From positions 434,001-498,000 of the forward strand of contig NZ_JAFIQW010000004.1 of assembly GCF_017355965.1 (NCBI RefSeq): a stretch of 64,000 nucleotides of DNA, read 5' to 3'. Position numbers and translations under genes: made by a program. Of the stretch, positions 28,723 through 37,907 are shown one piece after another; positions within the stretch are counted from its first letter, which is position 1; each line of letters begins with the position of its first letter. Under the pieces are notes generated by a model. The model did not search any database. It had not been told where the DNA came from and saw nothing but the letters and a program-made list of their open reading frames with translations. This stretch comes from Desertivibrio insolitus. GTDB taxonomy: Bacteria; Actinomycetota; Actinomycetes; Actinomycetales; Microbacteriaceae.

Positions 28723-29967
28723 GTGCCGCCGACCCCGCAGACGCTCAGACGGCGTCGGCTGCTGGCTGTCGTCGTTGTGTTGCTCGTCGTGGCATCCGTG
28801 CTCGTGTACCTGCCGCTGACGCTGCTCGCGCCGCTGTCGGCCGTGCGGGCCGAGGTCGACGAGTGGGCCCCGCCCGAGGCGACGAGCACCTCGATCACCT
28901 GGCCGGCGGCGACCGCGACCGCGGTGGGCGCGCTCGGCTACGAGGGCGTGCTCGACTCGGCCGGCAGCACCGACGCGCTGCCGATGGCGAGCATCACCAA
29001 GATCATCACGAGCCTCGTGGTGCTCGAGCGTCACCCGCTCGCGAGCGGGGAGGACGGGCCGTCGATCTCGTTCGACGACGCCGACGTCGCGCGCACGACC
29101 GAGCTGCAGAACACGGGTGGCGCGTTCGCCCCGGTCACGGCCGGGTACAGCCTCCCGCAGCGCGAGGTGATGGAGGTCGTCCTCATCGACTCGGCGAACA
29201 ACTACACCGAGTCGCTCGTCGACTGGGCCTTCGGCGACGACGACGCCGCGTTCGTCGCCGCGGCCGACGCCTGGCTCGACGCCCACGGCCTCGTGCACAC
29301 CACGGTCGTCGAGCCGACGGGGCTGTCCTACGACAACCGCAGCACGGCGAGCGACCTCGTCGAACTCGCGCGCATCGCGCACGCCGACCCGCTGATCCGC
29401 GAGATCACCTCGACGAGGGCGATCGACATCCCCGGCGTGGGTCTCGTCGAGAACTCGAACGAGCTGCTCGGCCTCGCGGGGGTGACGGGCATCAAGACCG
29501 GCACGTTGCGGATGGCGGGCGCGAATCTCCTGTTCAGCGCCGAGTACCAGGTCGGGTCGAGCACGGTCACGCTCATCGGGGTCGTGCTCGGCAGCGTCGA
29601 CCACGTCGTGCTCAATCGGGAGCTCGAGGCCACGCTGGCGAGCGTCGCGGCATCGTTCCGCGAGGTGCAGCTGGTGAGCGAGGGCGACGCGTTCGCGAGC
29701 TACACGACGCTGTGGGGCGAGGAGGCCTCGGCGGTCGCCGCGGACTCCGCGAGCGTGCTCGTTTGGCGCGACGAGGCGGTCGAGGGCGAGGTCGTCGCCG
29801 ACGAGGTCGCGGTCGGCGACGAGGACGCGCGGGCCGGTGACATCCGCTTCACCGTCGACGGCGAGGAGGTCGCCGAGATCCCGCTCGTGCTCGACGACCC
29901 CCTCGAAGACCCGGGCGCGCTCTGGCGCCTCACCCACCCGGCGGAGCTGCTGGCGCCCGCCGCCTGA
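28723..29967 (+). CDS. D-alanyl-D-alanine carboxypeptidase (penicillin-binding protein)
   Basis: This 414-aa membrane-anchored S11-type peptidase trims peptidoglycan stem peptides. It has an N-terminal helix (about 12-38), SxxK motif SITK, SxN-like motif SANN and KTG motif IKTGTLRM. The C-terminal 120 residues are acidic and end without a second helix. The GTG at 28723 is six bases after TAGCAT (28711-28716), so probably leaderless. Its stop lies one base from the convergent SGNH hydrolase stop, with no terminator between. Confidence 0.9.
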   Translation: MPPTPQTLRRRRLLAVVVVLLVVASVLVYLPLTLLAPLSAVRAEVDEWAPPEATSTSITWPAATATAVGALGYEGVLDSAGSTDALPMASITKIITSLVVLERHPLASGEDGPSISFDDADVARTTELQNTGGAFAPVTAGYSLPQREVMEVVLIDSANNYTESLVDWAFGDDDAAFVAAADAWLDAHGLVHTTVVEPTGLSYDNRSTASDLVELARIAHADPLIREITSTRAIDIPGVGLVENSNELLGLAGVTGIKTGTLRMAGANLLFSAEYQVGSSTVTLIGVVLGSVDHVVLNRELEATLASVAASFREVQLVSEGDAFASYTTLWGEEASAVAADSASVLVWRDEAVEGEVVADEVAVGDEDARAGDIRFTVDGEEVAEIPLVLDDPLEDPGALWRLTHPAELLAPAA

Positions 29968-29968
29968 G

Positions 29969-30793
29969 TCACTCGGTGCCGAGCCCCTGGCCGTGCGACG
30001 TGCTCGACCCCGCGGTCTCGAGGAACACGCTGCCCGGCTCCGGACGCTTGGGCGTGATGCCGTCGCCGGAGGACTGGTGACGGATGCGGCGGAGCACCCA
30101 CGGCACGAGGTACTCGCGCGCCCACCCGATGTCGTCCACCCGCGCCGACCGCCACGGCGTCGGGGGCAGCGGCTCGGGCGACCACGGCTCGAGGTCGTTC
30201 TCGACGTTCAGCACCTCGAGCACCATTCGGGCGATCGTGTGGTGACCGGTGGGGGAGAAGTGCAGGCGGTCCGGCGCCCACATCCGCGGGTCCTTGAGCT
30301 CCCGCAGCGCCCACATGTTGGCGACGACCGCGTTGTGCCGCAGCGCGATCGCAGCGACGTTCTCGTTGTAGATTGCGACCTTGCCGCGGATGCGACCGAG
30401 CACGGGGGTCGAGCCGATGTCCGGCCCGTTGAACATCACGACCGTGGCACCGGCGGAGGAGAGCCGCTCGATCGCCGTCTCCAGCCGGGACGCGACCTCG
30501 TCGGGGTCGGTGTTCGGCCGGATGATGTCGTTGCCGCCGGCCGAGATCGAGATCAGGTCGGGACGCAGCTGCAGCGCGGGCTCGATCTGCTCGTCCATGA
30601 TCTGCTGCAGCAGGCGTCCGCGGATGGCGAGGTTCGCATAGGCGAAGTCGTCGTTCTGTCGCGCCAGCACCTCCGCGACCCGGTCGGCCCAGCCCCGGTT
30701 GCCGCCGGGGGAGCGGGGTTCGGGGTCGCCGATCCCCTCCGTGAAGGAGTCGCCGATCGCGACGTAGCGAGACCAGGGATGTTGCTGCGCCAT
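29969..30793 (-). CDS. SGNH/GDSL hydrolase
   Basis: This 274-aa SGNH-fold esterase/lipase has block I AIGDSFTEG (nucleophile Ser about 16), block III GGNDI and block V DRLHFSPTGHH. There is no signal peptide, so it is probably cytoplasmic. The C-terminal 60 residues are specific to this actinobacterial subfamily. Substrate is unknown. The ATG at 30793 has no clear ribosome site. Confidence 0.9.
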   Translation of the reverse strand: MAQQHPWSRYVAIGDSFTEGIGDPEPRSPGGNRGWADRVAEVLARQNDDFAYANLAIRGRLLQQIMDEQIEPALQLRPDLISISAGGNDIIRPNTDPDEVASRLETAIERLSSAGATVVMFNGPDIGSTPVLGRIRGKVAIYNENVAAIALRHNAVVANMWALRELKDPRMWAPDRLHFSPTGHHTIARMVLEVLNVENDLEPWSPEPLPPTPWRSARVDDIGWAREYLVPWVLRRIRHQSSGDGITPKRPEPGSVFLETAGSSTSHGQGLGTE

Positions 30794-30892
30794 GGGTCCC
30801 AGGATGCCTCTTCCTCAGGCTTCCAGCGAGCGGAAAGAGGGTGTTTCCGACCATCCGGTCAGTCCGGGAGTTAGCTGAGAGCTAGGTCAGAA

Positions 30893-30913
30893 GGGGTACA
30901 AAATCCGTACCCC
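30893..30913. repeat. Inverted repeat upstream of the GlsB-like gene
   Basis: GGGGTAC and GTACCCC flank a seven-base A-rich loop. Outside it, GGTCAG and CTGACC form a wider inverted pair. The 219-bp gap (30794-31012) otherwise holds only the GGGAGGT ribosome site of the next gene. It may be an operator or an RNA hairpin. Confidence 0.45.
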
Positions 30914-31012
30914 GTTGGTTGCTGGAGGTTCCCTGACCGGAGTAAGCCTGAAGGTGCGGAACTGAGATCCAGGACCGCGCACTTCATTGACCGACTGGGA
31001 GGTCGATTACCA

Positions 31013-31288
31013 ATGGGCATCATCGGATGGATTGTTCTCGGATTGCTTGCGGGTGCCATCGCGAAGCTGATCCTGCCGGGTCGTCAGGGCGGCGGATGGC
31101 TCGCCACGCTCCTTCTCGGCGTCGTGGGCGCACTGCTCGGCGGGTTCCTCGGTAGCGCCATCTTCGGCGTTGGCCTCGAGGACTTCTGGAGCATCCAGAC
31201 CTGGCTGGTGGCGATCGTCGGAGCGATCATCGTCCTGCTGATCTGGGGCTTCATCACCGGCCGCCGCGGTCGCACCTCGCGGGCGTAG
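31013..31288 (+). CDS. GlsB/YeaQ/YmgE family membrane protein
   Basis: This 91-aa protein has three hydrophobic helices and the family pattern GIIGWIVLGLLAGAIAKLILPG followed by GGWLATLLLGVVGALLGGFLG. Members are small stress-related membrane proteins sometimes mislabelled transglycosylase-associated. GGGAGGT lies upstream of the ATG at 31013. It ends in a basic RRGRTSRA tail. Confidence 0.92.
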   Translation: MGIIGWIVLGLLAGAIAKLILPGRQGGGWLATLLLGVVGALLGGFLGSAIFGVGLEDFWSIQTWLVAIVGAIIVLLIWGFITGRRGRTSRA

Positions 31289-31328
31289 CCTCGGCGTCAT
31301 CGCGGGAAGCATCGCTAGCGTTGCCGGC

Positions 31329-32489
31329 GTGACTTCCCCCGAGACACCGATCATTACCGACGGGCTGCTCGACTCCATCCGGAGTCGGGCAGCCTTCGTC
31401 GATTCCGGCAACGTCTTCCCGCACGACGACCTCGCGGACCTCGCCGAGGTCGGCTATCTGCGGATGTTCGTTCCCGTCGAACTCGGCGGGCACGGCTTCG
31501 GCCTCGAGCGCGTCGCCCGGGAGCAGGTGCGACTCGCGACCGCCGCCCCCGCCACGGCCCTAGCCGTGAACATGCACCTCATCTGGACCGGCGTCGCAAA
31601 GGCCCTGCGCGACCGCGGCGACTCCTCGCTGGAGTGGGTGCTGACGGATGCGGCGCAGGGCGAGATCTTCGCCTTCGGCGTCTCCGAGCCGGGCAACGAC
31701 CTCGTCCTCTTCGACTCCGTCACCCGGGCTGAGCCCGTGGGCGACGGCGGCTTCGCCTTCACCGGCACCAAGATCTTCACCTCGCTCTCACCGGTCTGGA
31801 CGCGCCTCAGCGTGTTCGGCAAGGACGAGTCGGGCGACACCCCAGCCCTCGTGCACGGCTTCCTGACCCGCGACGACGCGGGCGTGTCGAACGCGGGCGA
31901 CTGGGACACCCTCGGCATGCGCGGCACCCAGTCGCACACGACGCGGCTCGACGGCGCCGTGGTGCCCGCCTCGCGGATCTTCCGTCGGCTCCCGGTGGGC
32001 CCGAACCCGGATCCGCTGATCTTCGGCATCTTCGCCAACTTCCTGCCGCTCATCGCGAGCGTCTACGTCGGCATCGCCGAGCGCGCTCTCGAGCTCGCCG
32101 TCGCGGCGGCGAAGCGGCGCACCTCGCTCAAGGCGGGCGGCGCAAGCTACGCCGAGGACCCGGACATCCGCTGGCGCGTCGCCGACGCCGCACTCGCCCT
32201 CGACGCGCTCTACGCGCCCCTGTTCACGATCGCTCGCGACGTCGACTCGCTGGCGAACCACGGCGCCGCCTGGTTCCCCAAGCTCGTCGGAGTGAAGATC
32301 CGCTCGACCGAGACGGCGCGCGTGGTCGTGGACCAGGCGATCCGTGTGTCGGGCGGCTCGTCGTACGCGAACTCGTCGGAGCTCTCGCGGCTCTACCGCG
32401 ACGTGCTCGCCGGCATCTTCCACCCCTCGGACGCCGAGAGCGCCCACAACACGATCGCCAACTACTGGCTGGGGCCGCTGCCCTCGTAG
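31329..32489 (+). CDS. Acyl-CoA dehydrogenase family protein
   Basis: This 386-aa flavoprotein has the N-terminal helical domain, a middle beta domain with GVSEPGND and FTGTKIFTSLSP, and the C-terminal helices with RVSGGSSYANSSELSRLYRDVLAG. The usual catalytic Glu is not evident at its normal place, so it may be an oxidoreductase of the DszC/acyl-CoA dehydrogenase type rather than a beta-oxidation enzyme. The GTG at 31329 is seven bases after TAGCGT (31316-31321), consistent with a leaderless mRNA. It is followed by two repeat copies. Confidence 0.85.
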   Translation: MTSPETPIITDGLLDSIRSRAAFVDSGNVFPHDDLADLAEVGYLRMFVPVELGGHGFGLERVAREQVRLATAAPATALAVNMHLIWTGVAKALRDRGDSSLEWVLTDAAQGEIFAFGVSEPGNDLVLFDSVTRAEPVGDGGFAFTGTKIFTSLSPVWTRLSVFGKDESGDTPALVHGFLTRDDAGVSNAGDWDTLGMRGTQSHTTRLDGAVVPASRIFRRLPVGPNPDPLIFGIFANFLPLIASVYVGIAERALELAVAAAKRRTSLKAGGASYAEDPDIRWRVADAALALDALYAPLFTIARDVDSLANHGAAWFPKLVGVKIRSTETARVVVDQAIRVSGGSSYANSSELSRLYRDVLAGIFHPSDAESAHNTIANYWLGPLPS

Positions 32490-32494
32490 CCGCA

Positions 32495-32590
32495 CACCCG
32501 GCGGTCGAGTAGGCGGCGCAGCCGCCGTATCGAGACCTACGCACCCCCACCCGGCGGTCGAGTAGGCGGCGCAGCCGCCGCGTCGAGACC
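32495..32590. repeat. Two direct copies of a 43-bp REP-like element
   Basis: Copies at 32495-32537 and 32548-32590 differ at two bases. Each has CACCCGGCGGTCGAGTA, then GGCGGC-gca-GCCGCC, then a TCGAGACC end, giving an imperfect palindrome with a GC-rich core. Related copies lie at 55017-55102 in inverted orientation. The 181-bp gap between the acyl-CoA dehydrogenase and dinB holds nothing else but the possible dinB -10. Confidence 0.8.
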
Positions 32591-32670
32591 AGCGCAGCTG
32601 CAGGACCCGACACCCCGAGCCATCCGCCCTCCCGCAGCCGGATGTCCCCGGCACCAGGCACAATGCCTGC

Positions 32671-33912
32671 GTGAGCAAGCAGGACGGTCGGGGCAGGCGC
32701 GTGACCACCGCGCCCGTCGACGACGGGCGCGCGAACATCATGCATCTCGACATGGACGCCTTCTTCGCTTCGGTCGAGCTGCTCGAGCATCCGGAACTCG
32801 TCGGCAAGCCCGTGGTCGTCGGGCACCCGTCGGCGCGGTCCGTCGTCACGGCCGCGACCTACGAGGCGCGCAAGTACGGGGTGAACTCCGCGATGTCGAT
32901 GGCGGAGGCCAAGCGCCGCTGCCCGCAAGCGGTCATCCTCGAGCCGCACTTCGAGCGGTACTCGCACTTCTCGGGCGTCGTCATGGGGATCCTCGACGAG
33001 GTGACGCCGCGCGTGGAGCGGCTCGGGCTCGACGAGGCCTTCCTCGACGTCGCCGGTGCGCGCAAGCTCATGGGCACCCCGTACGAAATCGCCACGAAGC
33101 TGCGCGAGACGGTCTTCGAGCGCACGGGCCTCCGCTGCTCGATCGGCGTCGCGGCGACGAAGTTCGTGGCGAAGCTCGCGTCGGGGCTGTCGAAGCCGGA
33201 CGGCCTGCTGGTCGTGCCGGCCGCCGAGACGCTCGCCCTGCTGCATCCGCTGCCCATCTCCGCTCTGTGGGGCGTCGGCCAGGCGACGGGGGAGCGGCTG
33301 AGCCGACTTGGCCTCCGCACCGTCGGGGACCTCGCGAACACTCCGCTGCCGACGCTCGTGTCGGCGATCGGCGAGGCCGGCGGGCACCGCCTGCACGACC
33401 TGGCGTGGGGGCGTGACGCGCGGTCGGTCACCTCTGGACGGGCCGAGAAGAGCATCGGCCACGAGATGACGTTCGAGACCGACATCTCGACCGTCGAGGA
33501 GGTGCGCCGGCATCTGCTGCGGCTCTCGGATCAGGTCGCCGTCCGCGCTCGGAAGCAGGGCATGAGTGGCCGCACGATCGCGCTCAAGGTGCGCTACCGC
33601 GGATTCGAGACACTCACCCGCTCGCGCACGCTGGGCGAGCCGACCGACCTCGGCCGGCGCATCTACGAGGAGGCGATCTCGCTCTTCGACACGGTCGGGA
33701 CCCGCAACGGGGTGCGCCTGGTCGGCGTGCGCCTCGAGCAGCTCGAGGAGGCCGGGGGCGGCAGCATGCTGTGGGACCCCGACGAGAACTGGCGCGAGGC
33801 GGAGAGCGCGATGGATGCCGTGCGCGCGAAGTTCGGGCGCGGCATGGTGCGACCGGCGAGCCTCGTGACCTCGAAGGGCGTCGTCGAGCGGCCGACGCAC
33901 GGCGACGATTGA
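32671..33912 (+). CDS. dinB: DNA polymerase IV (Y family, translesion)
   Basis: This 413-aa polymerase has intact catalytic boxes MHLDMDAFFASVEL (about 24-37) and RLGLDEAFLDVAG, so it should be active, unlike ImuB in the same window. The thumb HhH (PISALWGVGQATGERLSRLGL) and little-finger domain are present. No beta-clamp motif is clear at the end. The start is GTG at 32671, with CACAAT six bases upstream as a weak -10. I see no LexA box, so it may not be SOS-controlled. Confidence 0.93.
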   Translation: MSKQDGRGRRVTTAPVDDGRANIMHLDMDAFFASVELLEHPELVGKPVVVGHPSARSVVTAATYEARKYGVNSAMSMAEAKRRCPQAVILEPHFERYSHFSGVVMGILDEVTPRVERLGLDEAFLDVAGARKLMGTPYEIATKLRETVFERTGLRCSIGVAATKFVAKLASGLSKPDGLLVVPAAETLALLHPLPISALWGVGQATGERLSRLGLRTVGDLANTPLPTLVSAIGEAGGHRLHDLAWGRDARSVTSGRAEKSIGHEMTFETDISTVEEVRRHLLRLSDQVAVRARKQGMSGRTIALKVRYRGFETLTRSRTLGEPTDLGRRIYEEAISLFDTVGTRNGVRLVGVRLEQLEEAGGGSMLWDPDENWREAESAMDAVRAKFGRGMVRPASLVTSKGVVERPTHGDD

Positions 33913-34028
33913 GCGCGACTGAGGCGGACGATGCGGGCTCGCCGTCATCGTCGCGACACGCCGCGTCGTCCCGCGCGGACTCGCCGAGCCGCTCCGAGCG
34001 ATCCCGACCGCCGGTAGAATCTGTTCGA

Positions 34029-35828
34029 GTGAGCAGCTCCTTCGCCCCCGATCATCCGATCGGCGGAACCGTCGCAGAGCACCTCCCTCCCGCCTTCCCC
34101 GACCGCGCTGTGCGCGGCACCGCGCAGTCGCTGCGCGCCTGGCAGCAGGAGGCGCTCGAACAGTACTTCCGCGAGGAACCGCGCGACTTCCTCGCCGCCG
34201 CGACCCCCGGCGCCGGCAAGACGACCTTCGCCCTGAGGCTCGCCAAGGAACTCCTGGCGCAGCGCAAGGTCGACCGCATCACGGTCGTGGCGCCGACCGA
34301 GCACCTGAAGCACCAGTGGGCTGAAGCGGCGCACCGCGTCGGCATCCGTCTCGACCCGACCTTCACCAACCGCGACCGGCGCGCCGGGCGGCACTACCAC
34401 GGCGTCGCCGTCACCTACGCGCAGGTCGCCGTCAACGCCGCCGTGCACAAGGAGCTCACCGAGAGCGAGCGCAGCCTCGTCATCCTCGACGAGGTGCACC
34501 ACGGCGGCGACGCGCTGAGCTGGGGCGACGCGCTGCGCGAGGCGTTCCAGCGCGCGACGCGGCGCCTGCTGCTGTCGGGAACGCCGTTCCGCTCCGACAC
34601 CGCGCCGATCCCGTTCGTGACCTACCTGCCGAACGAGAAGGGCATCCGCATCTCGCGGACGGACTACTCCTACGGCTACGACAAGGCACTCGCCGACGGC
34701 GTCGTGCGTCCCGTGATCTTCCTCTCGTACGCGGGACGGATGCGCTGGCGCACCAAGACGGGCGACGAGATGGAGGCCCGGCTCGGCGACCCCGACACGA
34801 AGGACGTCACGTCGCAGGCGTGGCGCACGGCGCTGTCGCCCGAGGGGGAGTGGATCCCCGCTGTGCTGAAGGCGGCGGACCGTCGCCTCACCGAGGTGCG
34901 GCAGTCGGTTCCCGATGCCGGCGGGCTCGTGATCGCGACGGACCAGATCGCCGCCCGCGCCTACGCGAAGATCCTGCACGAGGTCACCGGCGAGAAGCCG
35001 ACGGTCGTGCTCTCGGACGAGAAGGAGGCGGGCGACCGCATCTCCGAGTTCAGCGCCGGCGACTCCCGCTGGATGGTCGCGGTGCGGATGGTGTCGGAGG
35101 GCGTCGACGTGCCCCGGCTCTGCGTCGGCGTCTACGCCACGTCGGCCTCGACCCCGCTGTTCTTCGCGCAGGCGATCGGTCGCTTCGTGCGTGCCCGTCG
35201 CCGCGGCGAGGTCGCGTCGGTGTTCGTGCCGAGCGTGCCCGTGCTGCTCGCGCTCGCGAGCGAGCTCGAGCGGCAGCGCGACCACGCGCTCGACCGCGAC
35301 AGCGACAACCCCGACCCGTTCGCGCCCGAAGAGGACATGCTCGACGAGGCGAACCGTGCCGAGAAGGCGTCGGACTCGCTGCTCGAGGAGTACACGTGGC
35401 AGGCCATCGAGTCGGAGGCGACGTTCGAGAAGGTCGTCTTCGACGGGGACGAGTTCGGCCAGCTGGTCGAGCCGGGCACGCCCGAGGAGTTCGACTTCAT
35501 CGGCATCCCGGGGCTGCTCGACCCGGAGCAGGTGAGTGAGCTGCTCAAGTCGCGCCAGCAGCGGCAGGCCCGCCGCGTCTCGGACCGGCAGCGCAAGGAG
35601 CCCCCGCAGCCGGAGAAGACCGACACGGGCCCGCTCTACCGCGACCTGAAGGAGCAGCGGCAGCTGCTCAACTCGCTCGTGGGTATCTGGGCGCGCACGA
35701 CTCAGCAGCCCCACGGCGCGGTGCACAACGAGATCCGGAAGATCTGCGGCGGACCGCCGGTCGCTCAGGCGAGCGTGCACCAGTTACAGGCGCGGATCGA
35801 TCTGCTGCGGAGGCGGATCAACCGCTAG
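34029..35828 (+). CDS. SF2 DEAD/DEAH-box helicase
   Basis: This 599-aa helicase has Walker A ATPGAGKTTFALRLAK, Walker B DEVHH, motif III LLLSGTPFRS and motif VI QAIGRFVRARRRG. It looks like the XPB/restriction-type SF2 group conserved in actinobacteria. The C-terminal third (from about 430) has no nuclease motif. The GTG at 34029 is eight bases after a good -10, TAGAAT (34015-34020), so the mRNA is probably leaderless. A half LexA-like GTTCGA follows the -10 but is not a full box. The precise role is unknown. Confidence 0.87.
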   Translation: MSSSFAPDHPIGGTVAEHLPPAFPDRAVRGTAQSLRAWQQEALEQYFREEPRDFLAAATPGAGKTTFALRLAKELLAQRKVDRITVVAPTEHLKHQWAEAAHRVGIRLDPTFTNRDRRAGRHYHGVAVTYAQVAVNAAVHKELTESERSLVILDEVHHGGDALSWGDALREAFQRATRRLLLSGTPFRSDTAPIPFVTYLPNEKGIRISRTDYSYGYDKALADGVVRPVIFLSYAGRMRWRTKTGDEMEARLGDPDTKDVTSQAWRTALSPEGEWIPAVLKAADRRLTEVRQSVPDAGGLVIATDQIAARAYAKILHEVTGEKPTVVLSDEKEAGDRISEFSAGDSRWMVAVRMVSEGVDVPRLCVGVYATSASTPLFFAQAIGRFVRARRRGEVASVFVPSVPVLLALASELERQRDHALDRDSDNPDPFAPEEDMLDEANRAEKASDSLLEEYTWQAIESEATFEKVVFDGDEFGQLVEPGTPEEFDFIGIPGLLDPEQVSELLKSRQQRQARRVSDRQRKEPPQPEKTDTGPLYRDLKEQRQLLNSLVGIWARTTQQPHGAVHNEIRKICGGPPVAQASVHQLQARIDLLRRRINR

Positions 35829-36091
35829 GGGTGCTGCGGCGGCGGACGTTCGGGCGGATCAGTGCGGCGAGGTTGCATCTGAGCAGGCGACTGCCGTGAT
35901 TGCTGCTGCCGCAGCTCCCGCGGCTTCCGCTGCCGCCAAGGCCGCGTGCTCACCGCTGTCGCAGGCTTCGCCTCCCGTCGACGTGACGCCCTTCGATCTT
36001 CGAGCGACGCTCTTCCGTAGTCACGAGAAGTGCCGCTGATCTGCACTTCGCTGGCGTTCGTAATGTCGGTGGTTCCTGATTGTCTCTCCTC
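35829..36091. other. Spacer between helicase and DUF222 gene
   Basis: A 263-bp gap without a convincing gene. TAATGT at about 36060-36065 may be the -10 of the DUF222-HNH gene. I see no strong hairpin or repeat. Confidence 0.4.
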
Positions 36092-37678
36092 ATGACGACG
36101 GAGACCCCGCTCGCGGCCGCGACCCCCTCGGGGTCCGTGGCCGAGCGGTTGGACGCCCGCCGCTTGGAACGCGAGAGGCTCGTCGCGGAGCTGGTCGAGG
36201 CCGATGCCGCAGTCGCCCGAGCGGAGGCGCGCCGCCTCGACGTCATCCGCCGACTGCGTCGGAACGGCGAGCAGTTGACGGTGGCCGACGACATCCGCGG
36301 GGTCCATTTCCGGCCGTCCTCCGAACTGACACTGCGGTCCGATCGCGCCGAGGTCTCGGCCGCGCTGCGCGTCACCGAGCGCCAGGCCGAACTCTGGATC
36401 ACCCTCGCCGAGGCGCTCACCGATCTGCCGGTCACGGCCGAGGCTCTCGCCGGGGGAGCGATCTCGAGCAGGCACGCCGCCGAGATCGCCTCGGCGACGT
36501 CGGCGCTCGAGCCCTCGCCCCGTGAGCAGATCGAAGCCAGGGCTGTCGAGCTGGCCAGCTCGCTGACTCCCCGCCGGCTGGCGCGCCGCCTTCGCGAGCT
36601 CACGGATCGCGTGGACGAGTCCGCTGCCATCGAGCGGCACCGGGCGGCGTCGGACGAGCGCGGGGTCTGGGTCGACCCGGGCCAGGACGGCATGGCCTAT
36701 CTCACCGCGCTGCTGCCCGCCGTCGACGCGACGGCGATCCTCGACGGACTCGACACGGGCGCGGCTCGCCTCCGCGACGAAGGCGATGGGCGCTCGGTCA
36801 ATCAGTTGCGAGCCGACATCTTCGCGGGCGCACTGCTCGCCGACCACGTCGGCGGGGCGGACGGCGCGCGTCTGACGGGCATCCGACCCACCGTGCATAT
36901 CACGGTGCCGGTGCTCACCCTGCTCGGTCACTCGCACGAGCCGGCGGTCCTCGACGGCTACGGGCCGATCGACGCGGCGACCGCGCGCCGGCTCACGGCC
37001 GAGGCGCCGACCTTCCAGCGCCTGCTGACCCACCCCGTCACCGGAGCCGTGCTCGCGATGGATCGCAGCAGCTACCGCCCGCCCGAGGAGCTCCGCCGCT
37101 GGCTCCGGGTGCGTGACGAGACCTGCCGCTTCCCGACGTGCGGCCGCGCCGCCCGCCGCTGCGAGGTCGACCACTGCCGGGACTGGGCCGCGAACGGTGC
37201 CACCGACCACGACAACCTCGCGCACCTCTGCAAGGGACATCACGATCTGAAGCACCAGTCGGGGTGGCGCTACCGGCATCTCGACGACCGGGGCCGCCTC
37301 GAATGGACCGCACCGTCCGGCCGCCGCTACGTCTCCCAACCCGCGCGGACCATGGGCAGCGCGTCACCGGGCGCAGCCGAAGCGGGCACGCCACCGGGTG
37401 CAGCCGAAGCAGGCACCCCACCGGGGGATGCCGGCGCTTGGCTCAGCGCAACCGCGTCCACGGCCGACACTGACCACCCCTCCGGCTCGGTCGGATTCGC
37501 ATCCAGTGCGACGGCGCAGATGCTGGCTCAGGTCGACGAGGAGTTGCTGGACTACCTCGACGGGTCCGACTTCGACGACGCCGACCTCGAGCACTGGGAC
37601 GACGAGTGGCGGGCGCTCTGGTGGGCGAACGAGGAACTGAAGGACGAACTGCGCGAGATGGTCCGCCTGATGGAGTAG
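36092..37678 (+). CDS. DUF222 (13E12-type) HNH endonuclease
   Basis: A 528-aa protein with an N-terminal DUF222 region and an HNH nuclease motif near residues 345-395: CRFPTCGRAARRCEVDHCRDW...DNLAHLCKGHHDLKH, with paired cysteines for a zinc site. These proteins occur in many near-copies in actinobacterial genomes and may be selfish or recombination-related. After the HNH domain are two 27-bp tandem repeats (37367-37420) coding PGAAEAGTP, then an acidic tail. The start is taken as ATG 36092, with TTG 36080 possible. A perfect palindrome lies after the gene. Confidence 0.88.
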   Translation: MTTETPLAAATPSGSVAERLDARRLERERLVAELVEADAAVARAEARRLDVIRRLRRNGEQLTVADDIRGVHFRPSSELTLRSDRAEVSAALRVTERQAELWITLAEALTDLPVTAEALAGGAISSRHAAEIASATSALEPSPREQIEARAVELASSLTPRRLARRLRELTDRVDESAAIERHRAASDERGVWVDPGQDGMAYLTALLPAVDATAILDGLDTGAARLRDEGDGRSVNQLRADIFAGALLADHVGGADGARLTGIRPTVHITVPVLTLLGHSHEPAVLDGYGPIDAATARRLTAEAPTFQRLLTHPVTGAVLAMDRSSYRPPEELRRWLRVRDETCRFPTCGRAARRCEVDHCRDWAANGATDHDNLAHLCKGHHDLKHQSGWRYRHLDDRGRLEWTAPSGRRYVSQPARTMGSASPGAAEAGTPPGAAEAGTPPGDAGAWLSATASTADTDHPSGSVGFASSATAQMLAQVDEELLDYLDGSDFDDADLEHWDDEWRALWWANEELKDELREMVRLME

Positions 37679-37768
37679 CCGCGCCGGCGAGATGCTCGCC
37701 CGACGGCGGCCGCCTCGCCCCACAGACGGCGAGGGGGTAGGTCGGCGCGGTCTCTGGGGTGAAGCAGG

Positions 37769-37792
37769 ACGGCGGCGGGCGCCCGCCGCCGT
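37769..37792. terminator. 24-bp perfect palindrome after the DUF222 gene
   Basis: ACGGCGGCGGGC followed directly by its reverse complement GCCCGCCGCCGT. It could fold as a ten-base-pair stem with a GCGC loop, followed by GGGGGCTT. It is probably a terminator, although a binding site is possible. Confidence 0.6.
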
Positions 37793-37907
37793 GGGGGCTT
37801 CCCACGACCGTGAGAAGACTGCGCGAGTCCGCATCCTCGCGCCGTGATCACTCCTCGCCGCACCACGAGTCCGCCTGACACCCAGGCATGCGGGGTACGG
37901 ATGGAGG

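Noticed and set aside
34015-34034. LexA box at the SF2 helicase promoter
   Set aside because: Only the GTTCGA half is present. The other half does not match TCGAAC at the right spacing.
36080-36091. TTG start for the DUF222 protein
   Set aside because: The ATG at 36092 gives a normal N terminus. The four extra residues have no support, though they cannot be excluded.
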